Shown piece after piece: positions 1-7,887 of a DNA stretch of 64,000 bases. Source of the DNA: Agaribacterium sp. ZY112 (GTDB lineage: Bacteria > Pseudomonadota > Gammaproteobacteria > Pseudomonadales > Cellvibrionaceae); NCBI RefSeq assembly GCF_041346925.1, contig NZ_CP166840.1:4153001-4217000 (forward strand), read 5' to 3'. The notes beneath the pieces are model-generated. The model saw nothing but the letters and a program-made list of their open reading frames with translations, did not search any database and was not told the origin of the DNA. Each line of letters opens with the position of its first letter. The first letter of the stretch is position 1. The position numbers were made by a program, and so were the translations under genes.

Positions 1-252
<252 letters not shown>

Positions 253-462
253 TCATGCATTTAAAAAATATCATCATACGTGGCTATGATTCTAAGCTTT
301 ATAGAACAAAGCAAAGAGTATGATCTGCGTCATAAATTACTCGTTCGAATAGCTTAGGGCGACATAGACCGTTTGTAAAAGTAACAGGTACTGAACGGAA
401 GCTGTTGTAACACTTTGCTGCTATGATTCACTGTTTGTTCTAGCCACCACTAAGGACCTTTT

Positions 463-1095
463 GTGATTCACTGGCAAGATATTATTAAAGAGTTTGTCTC
501 TCTTTGGGTTGTGATCGACCCTATTGGTACCATTCCTGTTTTTATTGCCGCAACCATCGGCCTGTCAGCGACGGTGCAACGAAAAATCGCACTAAAAGCG
601 ACCTTAATCGCAAGCCTTACACTGATTGGTTTTGTCGCTTTTGGCCAGCTATTACTTGGCGCTATGGGTATCTCACTCGCCGCATTCCAAATAGCCGGTG
701 GCGTGGTATTGTTTCTATTTGCTTTAACAATGATCTTTGGTGATGGCAAGCCCGGGGAAGAAAAGAAACAGATCACCGATAGCGATGCTTACCAACTCGC
801 CGTCTACCCCATCGCGATACCGTCTTTGGCATCCCCCGGCGCCATGCTTGCGGTGGTCATGCAGACAGATAATCATATCTACTCGCTTAAAGAGCAATTG
901 GTGACCACCAGTATCGTTATTTGCATTTTACTGATCAGTCTTGTTTTATTGTGCTTATCAAAAGCCGTGCAGAATTTAATAGGCGATGGCGGCGCAAGTG
1001 TCATTAGCCGTGTAATGGGTTTAATTCTCGCATCAGTTGCAGTAGATAATGTACTAAGCGCACTGACAATGTATTTTGGTTTGGCGCTGGTATAG
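463..1095 (+). CDS. MarC family integral membrane protein
   Basis: A 210-residue, very hydrophobic protein with about six membrane segments and the MarC/UPF0056 signature near the N-terminus (WVVIDPIGTIPVF, residues 15-27) and the conserved PLASPGA-like stretch (PSLASPGAM) near residue 120. Family members sit in the inner membrane; their transport substrate is not settled, and early links to multiple antibiotic resistance were not upheld. The start is GTG at 463, chosen because AAGGA lies about 8 bases upstream at 452-456. The gene converges with the pilin-like gene and is divergent from metY. Confidence 0.85.
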   Translation: MIHWQDIIKEFVSLWVVIDPIGTIPVFIAATIGLSATVQRKIALKATLIASLTLIGFVAFGQLLLGAMGISLAAFQIAGGVVLFLFALTMIFGDGKPGEEKKQITDSDAYQLAVYPIAIPSLASPGAMLAVVMQTDNHIYSLKEQLVTTSIVICILLISLVLLCLSKAVQNLIGDGGASVISRVMGLILASVAVDNVLSALTMYFGLALV

Positions 1096-1127
1096 CAGCT
1101 GAGGCTGAGCTTATAGGGCTAAAAAAC

Positions 1128-1646
1128 TTAGCAGCCATCCGCCACAACCTCATAACCAGGAGAACGCCCCGCACCCGAGGCTTGAGTATAAAGAAAGTAA
1201 CAACGATCATTTATCACCGTGCCATTGTTATCTAAGTCGTAGCCGATAAAGGTTTTATCGATGCCTTGGGTATTGCGTCCAAAGTCATCAGAAAGGTTTA
1301 TCCATTTATGAATGTCGGTATTATCCAACCAACCCCACTTTAGGCGGGTATCATAGTTGCCGTCGCCGGTCATATCGACATCCAATAAATCATCTCGAGA
1401 GGGGACCTCTCGGGTATCAGCCCCCCCATATACTTTGGCTTTCACAAGGGCATTAGCTGACTGTGCGGCGCCATTAATCACCTCTAAGGCGCTGTTTCTA
1501 GAGGCACTGCTTAACTCGACGAACTTAGGAATCGCGACCACAGCCAGCGCAACAAGGACAAGCATAACGGCAAGTATTTCGACCAGAGAGAAGCCAGATA
1601 TGGCTCGTAACTTAGAGATATGTATAGAGTGGGGCTGAGGTACCAT
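1128..1646 (-). CDS. Type IV pilin / MSHA-like pseudopilin
   Basis: 172 residues with a class III leader: short basic N-terminus, then the prepilin peptidase site SG/FSLVE (cleavage after Gly18), Glu at +5, and a hydrophobic helix (ILAVMLVLVALAVVAIP). The C-terminal part is Gly/Asp rich with two cysteines (residues near 148 and 172) that could close a D-region disulfide as in MshA-type pilins. It would be processed by PilD and assembled in the inner membrane into a pilus or pseudopilus. No assembly ATPase, platform protein or secretin is nearby, so it stands alone. It starts 58 bases downstream of pit, beyond a hairpin. Exact subfamily (MshA, GspG-like, minor pilin) is uncertain. Confidence 0.75.
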   Translation of the reverse strand: MVPQPHSIHISKLRAISGFSLVEILAVMLVLVALAVVAIPKFVELSSASRNSALEVINGAAQSANALVKAKVYGGADTREVPSRDDLLDVDMTGDGNYDTRLKWGWLDNTDIHKWINLSDDFGRNTQGIDKTFIGYDLDNNGTVINDRCYFLYTQASGAGRSPGYEVVADGC

Positions 1647-1670
1647 ATATTCATGATACTAGCAGATGTA

Positions 1671-1697
1671 AAAGCGCGCCAGTTAAGCCCAGCGCGC
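1671..1697 (-). terminator. Candidate terminator downstream of pit
   Basis: Two GCGCGC blocks (1674-1679 and 1692-1697) flank a 12-base loop. Read on the minus strand the stem is followed by TTTT. It lies just after the pit stop codon, so it probably ends the DUF47-pit transcript before the pilin-like gene. The stem is only 6 bp. Confidence 0.5.
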
Positions 1698-1704
1698 ACT
1701 CAGA

Positions 1705-2979
1705 TTAAGCGCCGAAAATGGCCTTAAAGATATAAAAGAAGATAATTGCTAAAATCGCACCGGCTGGTAACGTTACAATCCAACTTAAAAAGATAGAGCC
1801 GACAACTCGCAAGTTCAATGCCGCAATACCTCGCGCCATGCCTACGCCCAATACAGCTCCCACTAAGGTGTGAGTAGTAGAGATAGGTAGACCAACCCCC
1901 GATGCGAGCACCACGGTTGCCGCAGCACCAAGCTCAGCAGCAAAACCACGACTTGGAGTCAGCTCGGTAATCTTTTTACCGATCGTGGCCATCACCTTAA
2001 AGCCATAAGTCGCCAGACCAAGCACAATACCGGCACCACCTAAGAGAAGGATCCAGCCTGGTAGGGCAGATTTAGCACCAATAGCACCACTTTGAATCGT
2101 GCTAACAACCGCAGCAAGAGGTCCAACCGCGTTAGCGACATCGTTGGAACCGTGAGCAAAGGCCATCGCACAAGCGGTGAAGATCATTAATACACCAAAG
2201 ATTTTCTCAATATTGGCATAACGACTGTCATCAGTATCGGCATCTAGTTTCACACGTTTAAGCATATAGACACCAATCGCCGCCACAATCAGACCACCAA
2301 TAACGGCAACACCGGCACTTTGGAAAAAGCTAATATTTACGCCTTCAGCTTTAAATACATGCTTTAAGCCCTTGATCATGGTTACCATAGAGATGAGGAA
2401 ACCAACGGCAAACATATAAACAGGAATATAACGGCGTGCAGCCGCTAAAGGGTTCTTATTGTTAAATACCAGCTTTTGCACACTGACAAACAAAGCGAAA
2501 GACATCGTACCCGCCAAGATAGGTGAAACCACCCAACTCGCCGCAATGGTGCCCACCTTAGCCCAAGCAACAGCAGAGAACGATACGCCTACAGCGGCAA
2601 AACCAACAATAGCGCCAACAATGCTGTGCGTGGTTGAAACAGGCCAGCCCATCATCGAGGCAATTAAAAGCCAAGTACCCGCAGCCAATAGTGCGGAGAG
2701 CATGCCGTAAACCAGTAATTCCGGTGTTCCGGCCATCACCGCCGGATCAATAATACCTTTACGTACAGTTGCCGTGACTTCACCACCGGCTAAATAAGCG
2801 CCGGCAAACTCGAAGATCATAGCAATAATAATCGCTTGTTTAACGGTCAGTGCGCCTGCACCCACGGATGTTCCCATGGCATTAGCCACGTCATTTGCGC
2901 CCACACCCCAGGCCATGAAAATCCCAAAAACACAGGCCAGCACTAATAAAATCGTGCCGTAATCAGCCAGAACAGTCAT
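1705..2979 (-). CDS. pit: Pit-type inorganic phosphate transporter
   Basis: 424 residues with roughly ten membrane segments. The duplicated PiT signature is visible: GANDVANAMGTSVG near residue 27 and HGSNDVANAVGPLAAV near residue 276, plus the paired STTHS/STTHT motifs (near 115 and 369). PiT proteins carry metal-phosphate into the cytoplasm in symport with H+ or Na+; they are low-affinity, high-capacity carriers in the inner membrane. It follows the DUF47 gene by 24 bases in the same direction, the usual pairing. Length is normal for the shorter bacterial PiT group. Confidence 0.93.
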   Translation of the reverse strand: MTVLADYGTILLVLACVFGIFMAWGVGANDVANAMGTSVGAGALTVKQAIIIAMIFEFAGAYLAGGEVTATVRKGIIDPAVMAGTPELLVYGMLSALLAAGTWLLIASMMGWPVSTTHSIVGAIVGFAAVGVSFSAVAWAKVGTIAASWVVSPILAGTMSFALFVSVQKLVFNNKNPLAAARRYIPVYMFAVGFLISMVTMIKGLKHVFKAEGVNISFFQSAGVAVIGGLIVAAIGVYMLKRVKLDADTDDSRYANIEKIFGVLMIFTACAMAFAHGSNDVANAVGPLAAVVSTIQSGAIGAKSALPGWILLLGGAGIVLGLATYGFKVMATIGKKITELTPSRGFAAELGAAATVVLASGVGLPISTTHTLVGAVLGVGMARGIAALNLRVVGSIFLSWIVTLPAGAILAIIFFYIFKAIFGA

Positions 2980-3003
2980 GATGAATACCTAAATAAAAGA
3001 AAA

Positions 3004-3678
3004 TTAACGAGCAACAAGCAACAACAAACGGCTACCTACGCGTTCAGCACGGTCTGCAAGTGCCCCAATTTGTTCAATCACACGGTAGAGGAACATAACC
3101 TCAACCGGTGGCAGTTCGGTTTCTACTGCAAATAGCGCGGAACGCAAAGAACGCTCATGCTCATCAGCAATATGCTCTTGAGCGTTAAGCTCAGAGACTA
3201 GCGATTCAACGATGCCAAGTTCTTTACCTTTGAAGCCAAACTCGAGTAATTCATCTAGCTCATTAACCGCTTTAAGTGCCGCGTTAGCCGTGGCTACAGC
3301 CGAAGCAACGTAAGCATCAACTGCATCTTGTAAGGTTTCAGGAAAGCACATCTTGCGGCCAAGCATTAAACCGGCAATATCACGAGCGGTATTAGCGACT
3401 TTGTCCTGTACGGTAAGCAGTTCAAGTAAGTCTTGACGTGGCACAGGTAAAAACAAGCTCTTGGGCAGGTGTAAACGAATCTCTACTTTAAGCTCATCTG
3501 CTTTATGCTCAAGCTTGGTAATCTCATCATAGACACTTTTTGCTTGCTCCCAATCGCCAGCTCTACCCGCTTTAAAATAATCAGGAAGTAAGGCTGCGGC
3601 AGCGACAGAAGAAGCCATATGTTGTTGAATGGGCTTAATAGGAGAGCGCCCAAATAGGTCTGAAATAGTATTTATCAT
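3004..3678 (-). CDS. DUF47 (PhoU-like) phosphate transport accessory protein
   Basis: 224 residues, mostly helical and charged, without membrane segments. It matches the TIGR00153/DUF47 family by its opening (NTISDLFGRSPIKPIQQHM), the E-H-KADELKVEIR stretch near residue 53 and the closing IEQIGALADRAERVGSRL. The family folds like PhoU and is regularly encoded next to pit genes, where it is thought to regulate or assist phosphate uptake. It is the first gene of a two-gene unit with pit; a candidate promoter lies at 3718-3746. Its exact biochemical role is not known. Confidence 0.88.
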   Translation of the reverse strand: MINTISDLFGRSPIKPIQQHMASSVAAAALLPDYFKAGRAGDWEQAKSVYDEITKLEHKADELKVEIRLHLPKSLFLPVPRQDLLELLTVQDKVANTARDIAGLMLGRKMCFPETLQDAVDAYVASAVATANAALKAVNELDELLEFGFKGKELGIVESLVSELNAQEHIADEHERSLRSALFAVETELPPVEVMFLYRVIEQIGALADRAERVGSRLLLLVAR

Positions 3679-3717
3679 TGTTGATACTCAAGTTGAGGAC
3701 TTGGCTATTTGTGGCGC

Positions 3718-3746
3718 ATTCTAGCCATAAAAAGTTAAGGCGTCAG
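3718..3746 (-). promoter_or_regulatory. Candidate sigma70 promoter for DUF47-pit
   Basis: Minus strand: -35 CTGACG (3741-3746), 17-base spacer, -10 TAGAAT (3718-3723), followed at once by GCGCC. The -10 plus GC-rich discriminator is the same as that of the S10 promoter in this window. The -35 matches the consensus at four of six positions. The transcript would start about 30-35 bases upstream of the DUF47 start codon. Confidence 0.5.
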
Positions 3747-3886
3747 TAGCTTGTGCTATTTTGTTGTTTGTACTCAAAAGGCGATTGGTTATAGTAGTTA
3801 CTTCAGGTCTAAAGCAAGCAGCCAAGTTAAGTACTTACTTACCTTATAGACCCTATTTAACTAGCATGTAACTATGGATCAGTTTT

Positions 3887-4333
3887 ATGCGAAACCCTAT
3901 TCCGCCGTTCTTATTGTGCTTGGCGCTCACGCCTTTAAGTTACATTTTTAATGGCTCTTTTTTAGCCATTTCCGAGAAAGCAGCCAAAATCTCTGCCCTG
4001 CTTTTGGGCTCACTTGCTATATCGTTGATGCTGATTGCCAAATACCAATTCAGCAAAGCCCACACCACCATCAACCCTTTGCGACCTGAAAACAGCCGCT
4101 GCCTAGTCACACATGGCGTATTTAGTTTCAGTCGTAATCCGATGTATTTAGGCATGGCTCTATTGCTGGTAGCATCCGCTATATTCTTCCGCTCTGTGCT
4201 CGGTTTTGGCATTGCATTAGCTTTTGTTATCTATATCGATTTATTTCAGATTCGAGCCGAAGAACGGGCCTTAAAAGAACGCTTTTATGAAGCCTTTCGA
4301 GGTTATCAACGCAGCGTAAGACGCTGGTTATAA
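3887..4333 (+). CDS. Small membrane methyltransferase-like protein (ICMT/PEMT superfamily)
   Basis: 148 residues with about four hydrophobic segments. The C-terminal half carries the family features: FSFSRNPMYLGMALLL (near residue 83) and the acidic/basic tail RAEERALKERFYEAFRGYQRSVRRWL, given here by its key residues E-E and F-Y-Y-R-R near 123-147. In isoprenylcysteine carboxyl methyltransferase and phospholipid N-methyltransferase relatives this region binds S-adenosylmethionine. The bacterial substrate is unknown. Divergent from the DUF47-pit unit; the next gene begins 41 bases downstream and could be co-transcribed. Confidence 0.75.
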   Translation: MRNPIPPFLLCLALTPLSYIFNGSFLAISEKAAKISALLLGSLAISLMLIAKYQFSKAHTTINPLRPENSRCLVTHGVFSFSRNPMYLGMALLLVASAIFFRSVLGFGIALAFVIYIDLFQIRAEERALKERFYEAFRGYQRSVRRWL

Positions 4334-4374
4334 GTGTTACACACTGTTTGAATTAGGCCATCTATACTAAGGCC

Positions 4375-5340
4375 ATGAATCGCCGCCGAAACCAACTAAG
4401 TCAGAAGCGCCAATACCTGTGGGCTAAAAACCTTCTCAGCAGCTGGCTTTTTGGCCTTGTGCTCGCATCAACAGGCCATACGCAAAGCATCAGTATTGAA
4501 GGCTTAATCAAGCCCCAGCAGCATCAACGAGCCGAGACTCAACAGCACGTTCTGAAGGTTGCAGTACATAAAAGCAAAGCACTGTGGCAAGCCGCGACCG
4601 CCACACAAGCTTGCTACGAATACCAGCCCCCTGTTCAACACAACCTCACTAGAGGCTTTTTAGAGGTGATGATTTTGTGCCGCGCCCTACATACTGCTGG
4701 CGCAGAGTTTAAAATAGAGATTGTCGATACACCGAGCCACGCCCGTGCCATACGCATGGTTGAGTCTGGCGCGGCGGACATATTAGGTGAAACAACATGG
4801 TTGCGTAACGCCAATCCAAATGAAGTACTGATCAGCTCTGCCGTGATTCGCTTAGGCAAGCTCGAAAAAGGCCTCTACACCAAGGCCGAGCACCCCGCCC
4901 AACAACAAGTTCAAGATGCTCAAAGCGTTCAAGGTCTACGAGGCATCACGGTGGATTTCTGGAAAACCGATCGTAAAGCCCTCGAAGACATTACTCCGCT
5001 CAGCTACAGTGCTGCCGCTTTTGATAATTTACACAATATGCTTGTTGCTGGACGTGCTGACTTTACTTTATTTAAGTTCCCCCAAAGCCAAGATCTCAGT
5101 ATCGATATCCACGGCCAGCGTTACCTACCGTTAAAAGGAGTCAAAGTGCAACTCATGGGTACTCGCCACTTCCTTATCGATAAACAACACCTTCAAGCGG
5201 AGCTTATACTGCAAGCTATCAACCAAGGTTTAGAACAGCTTCACCAAACAATGGATGTGGAAGATTTTATTGGCTCGGCGCCACTATGGGTACGAGATTG
5301 GCAGGTGCTGAATAACGCGTTCACAGAAAGTTCTAAGTAA
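4375..5340 (+). CDS. Periplasmic solute-binding-protein-like protein, function unknown
   Basis: 321 residues. A long basic N-terminus is followed by a hydrophobic stretch (residues 22-33) and a plausible signal-peptidase site around TGHTQS, so it is probably exported. The rest has the look of a family-3 (PBPb) solute-binding fold: beta strand VLKVAVHKS near 60, an IRMVESGAADILGETTWLR block near 125, and MLVAGRADFTLFKFP near 222. There are no neighbouring ABC permease or ATPase genes, so it may be an orphan sensor or enzyme-like derivative. I do not recognise a specific subfamily. The start at 4375 has AAGG five bases upstream. Confidence 0.6.
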   Translation: MNRRRNQLSQKRQYLWAKNLLSSWLFGLVLASTGHTQSISIEGLIKPQQHQRAETQQHVLKVAVHKSKALWQAATATQACYEYQPPVQHNLTRGFLEVMILCRALHTAGAEFKIEIVDTPSHARAIRMVESGAADILGETTWLRNANPNEVLISSAVIRLGKLEKGLYTKAEHPAQQQVQDAQSVQGLRGITVDFWKTDRKALEDITPLSYSAAAFDNLHNMLVAGRADFTLFKFPQSQDLSIDIHGQRYLPLKGVKVQLMGTRHFLIDKQHLQAELILQAINQGLEQLHQTMDVEDFIGSAPLWVRDWQVLNNAFTESSK

Positions 5341-5406
5341 CATTCCCCGCTAACTGACCCACATCAAGAGCCCCCTTAACCACCCCGCTACATTGCTCGG
5401 CTTGAG

Positions 5407-6528
5407 ATGAACAGAGAATGGGGAAAAGTCACCGTGCTAGATTGGGACTGCGACAATACTGAAGCGCTTGCGAAAGAATTTCGTGAAGCTGAAAAACAAA
5501 AAAACGGGGCAAAAGCGGGAACGGCACAGCAGGCAGTAAAAGCCTCGGATAAGCGTGTTATCAATGGCGTCAGTGACGTCAACCAACTTGCTCCTTTTGC
5601 CTACCCTTGGGCGTGGGAATATTTTTTAAACGCCAATAAAAACCACTGGACCCCACTTGATATCAACATGTCACAAGACGTGTACGACTATCACCACAAG
5701 CTCAATGATGCCGAACGACATATGTATGAGAACGTACTCTCGTACTTAACCACCTCAGATATTCTTGCCATGCGCAATGTCGGCCTTGCGGTGATGGAAA
5801 AAATGACTGCGCCTGAGCTACAAATTTATCAGGCCCGGCAAGTCTATGAAGAAAGCTTACACACATGGACCTACCAACACTGTATCGAGACACTGAACTT
5901 AGACCAAAGTGAGATTTACAACCGCTACCGCGTTGTGCCTGAGATCAACCAAAAGATTCAAATTGCCAACCGTCGCCTGCATAGTGTCTTGCGATCAGAT
6001 ATTGATCTGACTGATAAAGACGAACTACACAATTTTGTCTTGGCTTATATGTTCTTTGCCGCGATCTTTGAGGGCTGTTGGTTCTACAACGGTTTCAGCC
6101 CTATTTTCAGTTTGCAGCGCCGTGGCATGATGAAGGGCACTGCCGAACAACTTCAATACATTATGCGTGATGAAATTCTACATGCCGGTTTTGGTATTCG
6201 TGTTGTCAGCCAGATCCTCATAGAGAATGACATTGAACTCGATATGCAGGCCATCAGAGAAATGTGGGATGAAGCCGAAGCAGCAGAAAAAGTCTACGGC
6301 AACTATATATGCCGACAAGGTGTTTTTGGTTACAACGCAGAAGACCATATTGAACAATTCCGCTACATTGCCAACCGCCGCGCCAAACAACTTGGCCTGC
6401 CTGAGCCTTTCCCTGGAGCAAAATGCGCTCTACCTTGGCTCGATGAGCAAGCCAATATTCGCAAAGAGAAAAATTTCTTTGAAACTCGCGTCACCGAATA
6501 CCAAGCAGGGGGCCTAGAGTGGGACTAG
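5407..6528 (+). CDS. nrdB: Ribonucleotide reductase class I beta subunit
   Basis: 373 residues of the ferritin-like R2 fold. The metal ligands can be read: Asp85 (TPLDINM), Glu149 and His152 (YEESLHTWTY), a Glu in IFEGCWFYNG near 217, and Glu/His in RDEILHAGFG near 260. The radical tyrosine is Tyr156, so it is not a tyrosine-less (class Ic) enzyme, although the overall sequence and the FFETRVTEYQ tail resemble that lineage and the Pseudomonas protein. R2 generates the radical for NrdA to reduce ribonucleoside diphosphates. No nrdA is within the window; the gene appears to be a single transcription unit with its own terminator. Confidence 0.93.
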   Translation: MNREWGKVTVLDWDCDNTEALAKEFREAEKQKNGAKAGTAQQAVKASDKRVINGVSDVNQLAPFAYPWAWEYFLNANKNHWTPLDINMSQDVYDYHHKLNDAERHMYENVLSYLTTSDILAMRNVGLAVMEKMTAPELQIYQARQVYEESLHTWTYQHCIETLNLDQSEIYNRYRVVPEINQKIQIANRRLHSVLRSDIDLTDKDELHNFVLAYMFFAAIFEGCWFYNGFSPIFSLQRRGMMKGTAEQLQYIMRDEILHAGFGIRVVSQILIENDIELDMQAIREMWDEAEAAEKVYGNYICRQGVFGYNAEDHIEQFRYIANRRAKQLGLPEPFPGAKCALPWLDEQANIRKEKNFFETRVTEYQAGGLEWD

Positions 6529-6576
6529 CTTTAGAGCTGATTAGACCCTAAAACTTAATCCCCCCCTTGATCGATT

Positions 6577-6604
6577 GGGCAACAGATTTCTGCTGCCCGC
6601 CTTT
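6577..6604 (+). terminator. Terminator of nrdB
   Basis: GGGCAACAGA (6577-6586) pairs with TCTGCTGCCC (6589-6598) with one A-C mismatch, and GCCTTTTAT follows. It begins 48 bases after the nrdB stop codon. Confidence 0.65.
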
Positions 6605-6620
6605 TATATCCCTGCCCATC

Positions 6621-6648
6621 TTATGCTGCAGCTCTGTGTTATGCTGCA
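6621..6648. repeat. Two direct copies of TTATGCTGCA before gtrA-like gene
   Basis: The decamer TTATGCTGCA occurs at 6621-6630 and again at 6639-6648, an 18-base period. It lies 33 bases upstream of the GtrA-family start codon. It may be a regulator site or chance; nothing else in the sequence decides this. Confidence 0.4.
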
Positions 6649-6681
6649 AGCTTTATCTCAAAAGCCTTTTATCTAACGTTT

Positions 6682-7104
6682 ATGACAAGTGATTCAAGCG
6701 GCTCTCACTGGTTTAGCCGCCTGCGCCAGCATCAAATATACAAAGAGTTCCAACGCTTCTTTCTTAGCGGCCTTGGTGCAACAGCTATTCACTACGCCCT
6801 TATGATTTGGTTAGTAGAACTCGGAATGCGGCCAACTTGGCTAGCCAGTAGCATTGGCTTTATTTGCTCAGCGGTTGTGAACTTCCTACTCGCTCGTTAC
6901 TTGGTTTTTGATAGCAAGGCGCCTTGGAAACACGCCGGCCTACGCTATGTACTTATGATCGGCGGGGGACTGTTGATCAACGCCATTGCCTTGGCTTATT
7001 TAAATTCTTTTATTCATTACCTAATCGCCCAGATCGGCGCGACCGGTTTGGTGTTTATCTATAACTTCTTTGCCAGTAAATACTGGGTCCATAAAAGTCA
7101 GTAA
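6682..7104 (+). CDS. GtrA family membrane protein
   Basis: 140 residues, four membrane segments, with the GtrA-like opening FQRFFLSGLGATAIHYALM and the closing YNFFASKYWVHKS typical of the family. GtrA-like proteins are thought to help flip polyprenyl-phosphate-linked sugars across the inner membrane or to assist GT2 enzymes. Here the nearest gene is lpxH, 7 bases downstream and probably co-transcribed, while the GT2 enzyme of the window is about 5 kb away. The start at 6682 is taken as given; no strong ribosome-binding site is visible. Confidence 0.85.
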   Translation: MTSDSSGSHWFSRLRQHQIYKEFQRFFLSGLGATAIHYALMIWLVELGMRPTWLASSIGFICSAVVNFLLARYLVFDSKAPWKHAGLRYVLMIGGGLLINAIALAYLNSFIHYLIAQIGATGLVFIYNFFASKYWVHKSQ

Positions 7105-7111
7105 CGCATTT

Positions 7112-7876
7112 ATGAGTACAGTTCCAACACATTGGTTTGTTGCCGATACCCACTTCTGTGAAAGCCGCCCCGAGCATATCGATGCATTTACGCGCCTGTG
7201 TCAGCTGCCTAAAGCTGGTGATAGCCTGCTCTTACTTGGTGATATTTTTGAAATTTGGATCGGGGATGATCTTGCCCGCCCAAGTGATGTAGCAATTGAA
7301 GAGCAGTTGTTAGCGCTTACTCAGCGTGGCGTAAAGCTCTTCTTAATGCATGGCAATCGCGACTTTATGCTAGGCCCTGCCTTTGCCAAACGAACTGGCT
7401 GCAAGCTTATAAACGATCCAACTAAGTGGGTACTTCCTAACGGCCAAGAGGCTTTGTTAACTCATGGAGACTGGTTCTGCACTGATGAAGTAGGCTATCG
7501 TCGTTTTCGCCGCATCAGCCGTAACAAGCTATTCCAGTTCTTGTTTAAATGCCTGCCAAGTAGCCGCCGCAAAAACATCGCCAACAAGATTCGAGCTAAT
7601 AGCATTGCCGCACACAAACGCGGTGGTAACCGCAGTTACGATGCCAATGCCGGCTTAATCCAACAATGGTTCAATAAATACAGTCCGATTAATACGATTA
7701 TTATGGGCCATACCCACCTGCCCAATTTACATCAACAACAGGCACAAACTCGATTAGTACTCGGTGATTGGCGCGATACACTATGGTACGCCAAAGCCTC
7801 TGCAGAAAACGGCGTGCAACTCTTTGAGGCCGACTTAAAACTCACTGATGCCAAGTTGCGTTTTCAGTTTGATTAA
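7112..7876 (+). CDS. lpxH: UDP-2,3-diacylglucosamine diphosphatase
   Basis: 254 residues from the ATG at 7112; an in-frame upstream start at 7070 would overlap the GtrA gene and adds residues not seen in the family. Calcineurin-like metallophosphoesterase motifs appear in order: ADTHFCE (metal Asp/His), LGDIFEIWIGDD, HGNRDFMLG, THGDWFCTDEVGYRRFR and GHTHLP, all close to E. coli LpxH. The enzyme hydrolyses UDP-2,3-diacylglucosamine to lipid X in the Raetz pathway of lipid A synthesis, at the inner face of the inner membrane. It lies between gtrA-like and hrpB in one same-strand run. Confidence 0.93.
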   Translation: MSTVPTHWFVADTHFCESRPEHIDAFTRLCQLPKAGDSLLLLGDIFEIWIGDDLARPSDVAIEEQLLALTQRGVKLFLMHGNRDFMLGPAFAKRTGCKLINDPTKWVLPNGQEALLTHGDWFCTDEVGYRRFRRISRNKLFQFLFKCLPSSRRKNIANKIRANSIAAHKRGGNRSYDANAGLIQQWFNKYSPINTIIMGHTHLPNLHQQQAQTRLVLGDWRDTLWYAKASAENGVQLFEADLKLTDAKLRFQFD

Positions 7877-7887
7877 GACCATAAGCC

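Noticed and set aside
7070..7111. Longer LpxH start overlapping the gtrA-like gene
   Set aside because: LpxH proteins begin only a few residues before the ADTH metal motif; the ATG at 7112 gives the expected form.
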